DNA from: Treponema sp.
GTDB lineage: Bacteria; Spirochaetota; Spirochaetia; Treponematales; Breznakiellaceae
DNA: 5,930 nucleotides
Direction: 5' to 3'
NCBI GenBank assembly: GCA_031279925.1
Contig: JAITHQ010000260.1
Location: forward strand, 1-5,930
Notes under the pieces: model-generated
Told to the model about the DNA's origin: nothing
The model's input: only the letters and a program-made list of their open reading frames with translations
Database searches by the model: none
Translations under genes and position numbers: made by a program
In this document: piece after piece, positions 1 through 5,506 of the stretch
Position numbering within the stretch: position 1 is the first letter of the stretch
Layout: each line of letters opens with the position of its first letter

Positions 1-110
1 TCAGCCTTCCACCGGCTCCCTGGCCCCGTCAGACCAGAGTACCACGTTCTCCCGTTAATCTAAATCATAGATTCTCCGTGGACCTTCTTTAGTTATTCTT
101 AAGGGGAACA

Positions 111-140
111 ACTATATAACCTTATGGCTTGCCAAAACAA
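111..140 (-). promoter_or_regulatory. Weak sigma70-like promoter candidate reading to the left edge
   Basis: On the minus strand, TTGTTT (135-140) is followed after 18 bases by TATAGT (111-116). The -10 matches the consensus at five of six positions and the -35 at only three of six. A start of transcription near 104 would place the GGAG/ATG pair at 66-77 in a sensible position. The call is weak because the -35 is poor and no intact gene is seen downstream. Confidence 0.2.
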
Positions 141-215
141 CGTACCCCGTTTGCACTCAATTTGCCCGTAACATCTTTTTTCCCGCAAGCTTAGGTCAAC
201 AATACTGAAAAACAA

Positions 216-239
216 CCCTGCGGGGAGAGGGCGGCAGGG
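216..239 (-). terminator. Possible minus-strand hairpin terminator
   Basis: On the minus strand CCCTGC (234-239) pairs with GCAGGG (216-221) around a 12-base loop, and the stem is followed by TTGTTTTT. This has the GC stem plus U-tract form of an intrinsic terminator. The left arm also belongs to a competing 9-bp inverted repeat with 287-295, so the fold is ambiguous. It lies more than 200 bases beyond ssb, which already has a closer terminator, so it may serve another transcript or none. Confidence 0.3.
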
Positions 240-295
240 GACAACTTCTCATCCTCCGTCCACAATACAAGGCTGGTCAAGACAAGCCCGCAGGG
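216..295. repeat. 9-bp perfect inverted repeat, 62-base spacer
   Basis: CCCTGCGGG at 216-224 is the exact reverse complement of CCCGCAGGG at 287-295. On the plus strand the right arm is followed by ATATTTTT, so a plus-strand transcript would have a terminator-like end here. No plus-strand gene precedes it in view. Confidence 0.35.
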
Positions 296-379
296 ATATT
301 TTTCTGGAACAAAAATGCCGCCCCAGCCATAGTGCGCTGAAAACAGGTAACGCTGCTTGCAGGCCGAAGGTTAGGCGTC

Positions 380-415
380 ATTAAACCGGCGTTGTTGGAA
401 TGCGCCGGTTTTAAT
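380..415. terminator. Intrinsic terminator downstream of ssb, possibly bidirectional
   Basis: AAACCGGCG (383-391) pairs with CGCCGGTTT (403-411) around an 11-base loop. The arms continue as ATT on one side and TAAT on the other with one bulged base, so A/T flanks serve both strands. The hairpin lies about 43 bases past the ssb stop codon. The T-tract is short on the minus strand (TTT), so termination may be partial. Confidence 0.55.
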
Positions 416-457
416 GCCGCTCCAGACCTGCGCTCTGCTGCGCGGTAGTTCGTTTTA

Positions 458-922
458 CTAAAAGGTTACCGGTTCAAATATCTCTGTCATTACAGATGCG
501 CCCTCGTGTTCGACAAGAGGAGTTTCTTCCAGACATCCCGGCAATGCGGCTTCTTCTGACAATGAAGGGTTTTTTTCAACTGCGGCTTCTTTTTTGAATT
601 CAGGACGGAATTCAACATGCTCCGCAACAATAGATATCCGAGAATGGGCTTTGCCGTCAGAACCGGTCCAACGGTCCTGTTTCAGGCGGCCTACCACCCG
701 AACCCCCCTGCCCTTTTTACCTAAACTATGGCAAGCTTCGGCGAGTCTTGCCCATGTTTCTACCTCAAAAAAAGACACTTCCTTTTCCAATCCCGCATCC
801 TGCTTAAAGAAACGGTTGGAGGCCAGACTAAAAGTACAGACCGAAGTTCCTTTGGGGGTTGATCGGAGCAAGGGATCCCTCACCAGGTTTCCCTCAATAA
901 GTATACTGTTAAGATTGTTCAT
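458..922 (-). CDS. ssb: Single-stranded DNA-binding protein (SSB)
   Basis: This 154-residue protein should bind exposed single-stranded DNA during replication, recombination and repair. The OB-fold covers about residues 1-110. It has the family signature near the N-terminus (GNLVRDPLLRSTPKG, then FSLASNR), a central ETWARLAEAC segment, the KKGRGVRVVGRL strand, and a W-T-G-S-D-G-K segment before the last strand. A charged linker (about 111-144) follows. The C-terminal tip reads TEIFEPVTF: the final Phe used by partner proteins is kept, but the tip is less acidic than the E. coli DDDIPF. The start is well supported by GGAGG at 928-932, five bases before ATG. The gene stands alone, without the rpsF and rpsR neighbours common in bacteria, which may mean a second SSB paralogue. 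No strong promoter is seen upstream; a TATCAT box at 1019-1024 lacks a good -35. A GANTC site lies at 986-990. Confidence 0.93.
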   Translation of the reverse strand: MNNLNSILIEGNLVRDPLLRSTPKGTSVCTFSLASNRFFKQDAGLEKEVSFFEVETWARLAEACHSLGKKGRGVRVVGRLKQDRWTGSDGKAHSRISIVAEHVEFRPEFKKEAAVEKNPSLSEEAALPGCLEETPLVEHEGASVMTEIFEPVTF

Positions 923-1137
923 AATTGCCTCCGTGTGGCATGGTCCGGCAGCGCACAGCCACCAGTCATGGACGGCTTGGAAAACGATTCAACGAATGCG
1001 CTCCGCAAAACTTCGTCTATGATACTCTATATAAGGCATGGGAATGCGTGCTGCTTTAGTGAATGTATTTTTTTCCGCTGTTTTATTCTTTATGTGCCGC
1101 AGGGGCTTGGAATGCGGGGCCCGTAAAGAGTTATACG

Positions 1138-2211
1138 CTATATCTTTGCCCTTAAATACCGGTTTCTTAATTCGTCTATTAGTATTAATTCCTTACCCCT
1201 TACGATATACCAGAATTTCCAGCCGTTACAGGCGTGAGTTTGCTGTATTATTGCGCCGATTCTATGTATCGAACCTATATTGTTACGATATTTTAAATTT
1301 CCGTCTGCAAGAACAAGCGCGGTTTCGTTATATATCTTTCGTGTATAAAGCGGTTCACCTTCTTGAATAATATGTTCTTTGATTAATGTTTTAAACGGTA
1401 TCCTTATTTGCTTTTCTTGCGCTGCTTCCTCCCAATCGGCCTCCGCAAAAAAAAGTTGTATGCCGTCAATTCTTTTTTTTGCCAATGCGATATAACCGGC
1501 TTCTTTTTCTATTCCAAAAAAATTACGTTTTAATTTTTTCGCAACTGCGCCGGTAGTGCCTGTCCCAAAAAAAGGGTCAAGTACAATGTCCCCCTGTTTG
1601 CTGGTAGATAAAATAACTCTTTTAAGAAGTTCTTCCGGTTTTTGTGTCGAATGCGCTTTTTTACCGTCCATGCCTTTCAGTCGTTCATCGCCTGTACACA
1701 ATCCAATCTGCCAAACAGATGTCATTTGTTTGTTGCCATTGTATTTTTTCATTACTTTATGATTAAATGTATATTTTTTATATGCTTCACCTTTTGAACA
1801 CCACAAAAGAGTCTCTGTTGCATTTGTAAAACGCTTGCCCAGGAAATTGGGCATGGGATTTGTTTTATACCATGTTACATCGTTTAAAATCCAAAATCCC
1901 AAATTGAGCATTATACTGCCAAGACGAAAAATATTATGATAACTGCCGATAACCCAGATTGAACCGGTATCTTTTAATATACGCCGGCATTCTTTTAGCC
2001 ATAAGGCGCAAAAGGCATCGTATTCAGAGAAAGAAGCAAATTTGTCCCATTCATCATCAACTCCGTTTACTTTTGTGTTATTCGGTCTATACAGCGTGTT
2101 CTTTAATTGCATATTATACGGAGGGTCGGCAAAGATTAGATCAATAGAGTTTTTGGGAATTTTTGCCAGCTCTTGAATGCAATCGCCCTGAATTATGGTG
2201 TTTAGCCTCAT
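1138..2211 (-). CDS. ccrM: CcrM-type adenine-N6 DNA methyltransferase (predicted GANTC)
   Basis: This 357-residue protein should transfer a methyl group from S-adenosylmethionine to adenine N6. Motif order is that of the beta class: catalytic DPPY at residues 29-32 comes before the AdoMet-binding LDPFFGTGTT at 211-220. The segments around RPNNTKV, DDEWDKF, IWVIGSYHNIF, GFWILND, NPMPNF, LCTGDERLKG and TQKP match my memory of Caulobacter CcrM closely, and the length is nearly the same (358 there). The C-terminal domain (about 271-340, with SIHRIGAIIQ and ACNGWKFWY) is the one used by CcrM and HinfI-like enzymes for DNA recognition, so GANTC is the expected target. All key residues are present. 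No restriction endonuclease gene is in view, so it is either solitary or separated from its partner. It is strikingly AT-rich (19 of 60 G+C in sampled blocks, against 35 of 60 in the ankyrin gene), which suggests transfer. No Shine-Dalgarno precedes the ATG; see the promoter. Confidence 0.93.
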   Translation of the reverse strand: MRLNTIIQGDCIQELAKIPKNSIDLIFADPPYNMQLKNTLYRPNNTKVNGVDDEWDKFASFSEYDAFCALWLKECRRILKDTGSIWVIGSYHNIFRLGSIMLNLGFWILNDVTWYKTNPMPNFLGKRFTNATETLLWCSKGEAYKKYTFNHKVMKKYNGNKQMTSVWQIGLCTGDERLKGMDGKKAHSTQKPEELLKRVILSTSKQGDIVLDPFFGTGTTGAVAKKLKRNFFGIEKEAGYIALAKKRIDGIQLFFAEADWEEAAQEKQIRIPFKTLIKEHIIQEGEPLYTRKIYNETALVLADGNLKYRNNIGSIHRIGAIIQQTHACNGWKFWYIVRGKELILIDELRNRYLRAKI

Positions 2212-2217
2212 AAAATG

Positions 2218-2246
2218 ATGGTATAGGCTTTTTTTGTTTTTGTCAA
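2218..2246 (-). promoter_or_regulatory. Sigma70 promoter of the methyltransferase, likely leaderless
   Basis: On the minus strand a perfect TTGACA (2241-2246) is followed after exactly 17 bases by TACCAT (2218-2223), which matches TATAAT at four of six positions. Only six bases separate the -10 from the ATG (A at 2211), so transcription would be expected to begin at or next to the start codon. The absence of any Shine-Dalgarno fits this. AT-rich sequence upstream of the -35 (about 2255-2285, including an 11-base palindrome TTAATTATTAA on the plus strand) could act as an UP element. An alternative -10, TATACC, would leave a 15-base spacer and is less likely. Confidence 0.6.
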
Positions 2247-2314
2247 AAGCGGTCTGTTTTTAACTTAATTATTAAACAAATCTAATAGGTAACACCGAAT
2301 AATTCAATCAACAA

Positions 2315-2334
2315 CCCCGCCCTGAAGGGCGGGG
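2315..2334 (-). terminator. GC-rich hairpin, probable terminator of the ankyrin gene
   Basis: CCCCGCCC (2315-2322) pairs perfectly with GGGCGGGG (2327-2334) around a four-base loop. On the minus strand the stem is followed by TTGTTGATT, a broken U-tract. It lies about 54 bases past the stop codon of the ankyrin gene and before the methyltransferase promoter, so it would separate the two transcripts. The weak U-tract leaves some doubt; it may also be an orphan palindrome. Confidence 0.55.
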
Positions 2335-2388
2335 CATGGACCCTTCGCATAACAATCGAAAACTATTCAGTGCATCTTCCCTAATGGA

Positions 2389-5223
2389 TTAATTCAGCAG
2401 CGCCGCGTTTTCCCGGTGGTTCCATCGTTTGGCAATGTCAGCAGGGCTTTCCGCGGCAATGTTCTTTATGCTCTTGTTGGCCCCCATTTCCAGGAGCAGG
2501 GAAACAGCTTCGGGTTTTCCCATGCGGGCCGCATAGTGCAGGACAGTATTCCCCGATGCATCACGGGCGTTTATGGCCCTGCCCGAAAAAATGGCCCGTA
2601 TCCCATTATTACCGTTTCCCAGCGCAATTTCGGCGGGAGTTTTTCCGTCCACCGCTGTCGAAAACGGATCGGAGCCGGAATCGGCAAGGAGCTTGGCCGA
2701 TTCCCATGATTCCATTTCAACGGCAAGCCGCAAGGGAGTCCGGCCATTGAAGTCTACCGCGCCAAGACGCCCCCCCTGATCAATTATGACCTTTACCGTT
2801 AACACGGAAGACCGCTCCTGCAGGGCAATGTGCAGCACGGAATTGCCGAAATCATCGGGACCGTTTATCCGGTCTATGGTGAGCAAGGTGGAAATTACAC
2901 TGGGAGATTCGTTAAGCGCTATTTGAAAGGGAGTGCGGTTGCGGGTATTCCGCGCATGAATGGAAACCCCCATCCGCAGCAACAGCCTGATCATGTCGCG
3001 GTCTTCCAGAGCGACCGCTATATGCAGGGGGGTATCGCCCCGGGCATTCCTGGTCATCGGGTCCGCGCCTTTTTGCGTAAGCAGTTCCACCGCATCAATG
3101 TAACCGGCCTTGGCCGCTTCCATAAAGGGGGTATTTCCATCGGCGTCCCGTACTTCAATATCGGCTCCCCGATCAAGCAAAATACTGGCGATTTCGGTGA
3201 TGCCCAGACGCACCGAGTCGTGGAGGGGGCTGGTCCCGGTCAGGGAATGGGCGTTGATATCTATGCCTGCATCAATAAGGGCAAGCGCCGCGTTTTTTGA
3301 GTTCCAGCGTACCGCCGCGTGAAGCGCCGAGTTGCCCAGACTGTCGCGGGCATGGAGATTGGCGTCCATTGCGAGCAGAGATCTTACAGTAGAAGCGCCG
3401 TCATATTTAACCGCCATAAACAAGGGAGTTTCCCCAGTAGCGTTCTCTGTTTCGGTTAATACCCCTTTTTTGATTATAAAGGGAATATGCCGGTCCAGCT
3501 TCCACATTGCCGCGTAGTGCAGCATACTGTTTCCCAAACCGTCTCTGGCGTCTACTGTCTGAACGGTGAACATCCATTGCAGCACACCTGAAGGGTACGT
3601 AAGCGCAAGATACAACGGGCTTTCTCCAACAGAATTGGACGAGAAAATATCCGCTCCCCTGGAAAGGAGAAATTCGCCGGTTTCCCGCTGATTCAGGCGT
3701 ACCGCTATATGCAGAGCGGTTTCACCTTCTTTGTTGCGGGCATTGACCAGGGCCTTTTGGTTAAGGATGAAGGCGATTGTTCCAGGCTCGACCCTGTTTT
3801 TTAGCGCCGCATGAAGAATCGTATTCCCGGCGTTGTCCCGCTGCTGTACCGTTTCGGAGGTAATAAGGGCCTGGAGGATAGGCCCCTTGACGAGCATGGC
3901 CTGGTCAAAGGGAGTGACGCCCAGGTTGTCGGCGGCGAAAATTTCCGATCCGTAGGACAAAAGCAGAGGGATAAGCGTTATCCGGTTTTGCTGTACCGCA
4001 AGGTACAGCGGAGTCTGACCGGCAATATTGCGAATCGAAACATCCGTACCGCCGCCCAAGAGGGTCTGTACTACTTCCGGCCTGCGGTTCAGGGTAATTA
4101 CAATGTGTAAGGGCGATTCCCCATGATCATCGCGCAGGTTGGGATTTGCCCCATACGAAAGCAAAATGTTTATCGCTTCCCGGTGGGTTCCAGGGGGTAT
4201 GCCGATGTGCAGCGGCGAATTGCCATTTGCGTCCTGGGCGTTTACATCCGCGCCGTTCTGCAGCAGCAATTCAATGGAACGAATATTACCGGATCGGGCG
4301 GCGTCGTGCAGAGGCGTTGCGCCGGAAGCATTTTTTATGTTGATATTGGCCTTTTTCTCGATCAGAAACTCAATAAGCCCTTCGTAACCCTCGCCTGCGG
4401 CAAAATGCAGCGGGGTTAATCCATCGGCCTTTCGGGCATTGTAATTGGCGCTTCGTACCGCCGGCGACAGGTAACTGTATACTATTTTTTCCGAAACCAA
4501 TCCGGCAAGGATAAGCTGCTCCGCAACCTCCATGTGAATACGTGAATCGGGCCGGTCAAGGGCAAGGTCCAGGGCGTTATTTCTCGCATGGTCTTCTTTA
4601 TCAAGCGGTGAAGTGTTGATTCCAGCCACAGCGGGAGCCGCAGCCGCGTTGGATAATGAATCGATTGCGGCAATGATAATATTGACTGCCTTGACATTGC
4701 CTGCCTCGCTTGCAAGGTGGAGAATGGTTTTCCCCTCAGAATCGGCTGCCTCTAGGGTTGCGGGAGTTAAAATCGAGCGTAAAAACTCTTCATTTAATTT
4801 GAGGGCTGCCTTTGCGGGACTTTCGCCGCCCTTACCGGCCTTATGAATATTTGCCCCGGCGGAGACAAGCGCCTTTGCAACTTTCGGATCACCTTTTTCC
4901 ACGCTGATCCCCAAAGGGGTCTGGCGCATGGCATCCTGGGCGTCTATGACGGCCCCCTGGGAAATAAAGAAAGCCGCCATGTTGGGGTCTTTCAGTTCCG
5001 CCGCATAATGGAGCGGCGTTCTTCCCCGCGAATCCGTTTCGCTAATATCTACCTTGCCAAGAAAGAAATCTTTGGCGCGGACGTCGCCTTTTGCAAGCAG
5101 GGACCATACGCTCTCATCGGGGGGTTCTGCTTTTGGCGCGCTTTTACAGGTAAAGCCCGCTGCGGCAAATACAGCCAAAACCGTCAAAAAAATCACTTTG
5201 TTCATTAATAATGAGTATTTCAT
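2389..5223 (-). CDS. Large exported ankyrin-repeat protein, probable lipoprotein
   Basis: The 944-residue protein begins with a signal sequence (basic start, hydrophobic core about 10-24) ending AGFTC at Cys26. This is a loose lipobox of the kind tolerated in spirochaetes, so it is probably lipid-anchored outside the cytoplasm. A short linker (27-58) leads into about 26 ankyrin units from residue 59 to the C-terminus. Most units are 33-34 residues with the G-x-T-P-L-H turn and L-L-x-x-G-A end. Unit 5 (about 203-258) is degenerate, and an Ala-rich insert lies at 188-202. Five units are exactly 31 residues and lack the usual G-A end (125-155, 427-457, 525-555, 754-784, 852-882). No enzyme domain is seen, so the role is probably protein binding with an unknown partner. 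The start is uncertain: ATG at 5223 or ATG at codon 7 (5205). Neither has a Shine-Dalgarno, and both keep the signal peptide. Each flanking gap suggests its own transcript. Confidence 0.92.
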   Translation of the reverse strand: MKYSLLMNKVIFLTVLAVFAAAGFTCKSAPKAEPPDESVWSLLAKGDVRAKDFFLGKVDISETDSRGRTPLHYAAELKDPNMAAFFISQGAVIDAQDAMRQTPLGISVEKGDPKVAKALVSAGANIHKAGKGGESPAKAALKLNEEFLRSILTPATLEAADSEGKTILHLASEAGNVKAVNIIIAAIDSLSNAAAAPAVAGINTSPLDKEDHARNNALDLALDRPDSRIHMEVAEQLILAGLVSEKIVYSYLSPAVRSANYNARKADGLTPLHFAAGEGYEGLIEFLIEKKANINIKNASGATPLHDAARSGNIRSIELLLQNGADVNAQDANGNSPLHIGIPPGTHREAINILLSYGANPNLRDDHGESPLHIVITLNRRPEVVQTLLGGGTDVSIRNIAGQTPLYLAVQQNRITLIPLLLSYGSEIFAADNLGVTPFDQAMLVKGPILQALITSETVQQRDNAGNTILHAALKNRVEPGTIAFILNQKALVNARNKEGETALHIAVRLNQRETGEFLLSRGADIFSSNSVGESPLYLALTYPSGVLQWMFTVQTVDARDGLGNSMLHYAAMWKLDRHIPFIIKKGVLTETENATGETPLFMAVKYDGASTVRSLLAMDANLHARDSLGNSALHAAVRWNSKNAALALIDAGIDINAHSLTGTSPLHDSVRLGITEIASILLDRGADIEVRDADGNTPFMEAAKAGYIDAVELLTQKGADPMTRNARGDTPLHIAVALEDRDMIRLLLRMGVSIHARNTRNRTPFQIALNESPSVISTLLTIDRINGPDDFGNSVLHIALQERSSVLTVKVIIDQGGRLGAVDFNGRTPLRLAVEMESWESAKLLADSGSDPFSTAVDGKTPAEIALGNGNNGIRAIFSGRAINARDASGNTVLHYAARMGKPEAVSLLLEMGANKSIKNIAAESPADIAKRWNHRENAALLN

Positions 5224-5229
5224 ATATCT

Positions 5230-5235
5230 ATTATC
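5230..5235 (-). promoter_or_regulatory. Candidate -10 box directly upstream of the ankyrin gene
   Basis: GATAAT on the minus strand (five of six matches to TATAAT) ends six bases before the ATG at 5223. The spacing is the same as at the methyltransferase gene. There is no recognisable -35 at 16-18 bases (CTAAGG or TCTAAG), and the upstream TG is one base out of register for an extended -10. It is therefore a weak promoter call, recorded because the gene also lacks a ribosome-binding site. Confidence 0.25.
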
Positions 5236-5274
5236 GGCATTTTTTTGCAGTCCCTTAGAGCCTGTTCAAATTGT

Positions 5275-5306
5275 GGATTTTTACGGTCAATAGACCACAA
5301 AAATCC
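5275..5306. repeat. Symmetric two-step hairpin upstream of the ankyrin gene
   Basis: GGATTTTT (5275-5282) pairs with AAAAATCC (5299-5306). Inside, after a matching AC on each side, GGTC (5285-5288) pairs with GACC (5293-5296) around the four-base loop AATA. The right arm also pairs with the next bases as AAAATC/GATTTT (5300-5305 with 5308-5313), giving two mutually exclusive folds. It lies 52-83 bases upstream of the ankyrin start, so it could be an operator, a leader structure or a stray terminator. Confidence 0.45.
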
Positions 5307-5355
5307 CGATTTTCGGACTCTTATGGCGCGTTAGTATTTTGGCAGACTTGTTGCA

Positions 5356-5379
5356 TTTATTCGTGCCAAAGGGAATAAA
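5356..5379. repeat. 7-bp AT-rich hairpin
   Basis: TTTATTC (5356-5362) is the reverse complement of GAATAAA (5373-5379), with a ten-base loop. It is the first of a run of inverted repeats that continues to 5627. Alone it is weak and could be chance. Confidence 0.25.
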
Positions 5380-5380
5380 A

Positions 5381-5506
5381 GCCTATCCCTAAATAATGCA
5401 GCGAACTCTTCCGCTAGGGAAGAAGAGGGGAACTGGTGAAACAAGTTCCCGCCACGCTTCCCGTTGCGGTTCGCTTGTCTTCCGTTCCAAGAGCTTATCC
5501 CTCAAT
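5381..5506. repeat. Pair of 14-bp imperfect direct repeats
   Basis: GCCTATCCCTAAAT at 5381-5394 and GCTTATCCCTCAAT at 5493-5506 agree at 12 of 14 positions. They bracket the cloverleaf-like block at 5400-5475, and the second copy ends exactly where the left arm of the 18-bp inverted repeat begins (5507). They may be binding sites, or old direct repeats flanking an inserted segment. Confidence 0.4.
5400..5475. other. Cloverleaf-like inverted-repeat block, possible structured RNA or DNA site
   Basis: A 7-bp closing stem, AGCGAAC (5400-5406) with GTTCGCT (5469-5475), encloses two hairpins in series. One is TCTTCC/GGAAGA (5407-5412 with 5418-5423, loop five bases). The other is GGGAACT/AGTTCCC (5428-5434 with 5444-5450, loop nine bases). 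About 18 bases (5451-5468) remain largely unpaired. The first hairpin starts directly on the closing stem. It is not a tRNA: arm lengths and loops do not fit. The strand of any transcript is unknown. Confidence 0.35.

Larger units (their letters stand above)
1..457. other. Left-edge intergenic region, no supported gene
   Basis: This stretch lies downstream of ssb and carries no open reading frame I would call a gene. Only minus-strand ORFs of under 20 codons appear, without family resemblance. It holds a hairpin terminator close to ssb (380-415), a GC-rich hairpin followed by a T-run on the minus strand (216-239), a wider inverted repeat (216-224 with 287-295), and near the edge a minus-strand ribosome-site-like GGAG (74-77), then ATG (66-68), then a TAG two codons later (60-62). 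After that TAG the same frame stays open to the window edge. This could be a broken gene start or chance. In another minus-strand frame a stop (TGA) sits at 1-3, but an upstream stop leaves only a short tail. Confidence 0.5.

Noticed and set aside
370..377. GTTAGGC, which resembles an integron attC core site
   Set aside because: I found no matching RYYYAAC partner at a suitable distance on the plus strand, and no matching GTTRRRY partner on the minus strand. The nearby hairpin is better explained as the ssb terminator.
1038..1370. 110-residue plus-strand open frame overlapping the 3' end of the methyltransferase
   Set aside because: It runs antisense to a well-supported gene over most of its length, shows no family motif, and has no convincing ribosome-binding site.
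2315..2334. GC-rich palindrome as the end of an IS200/IS605-type element
   Set aside because: Similar palindromes can occur near such elements, but no transposase or tnpB remnant is in view. Its place just after the ankyrin gene fits a terminator.
2416..5208. Many plus-strand open frames inside the ankyrin gene
   Set aside because: They are antisense shadows of a long GC-rich repetitive gene; their composition follows the codon pattern of the minus-strand gene.
5400..5475. Cloverleaf block as a tRNA
   Set aside because: The length is tRNA-like, but there is no T-loop consensus, no 7-base anticodon loop in a 5-bp stem, and only two internal hairpins.
5331..5501. 56-codon minus-strand open frame in the intergenic region
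   Set aside because: It has no ATG or GTG start, only a TTG at codon 20 with a poor ribosome site, and resembles no family I recognise. It coincides with the cloverleaf-like repeats, which explain the sequence at least as well.
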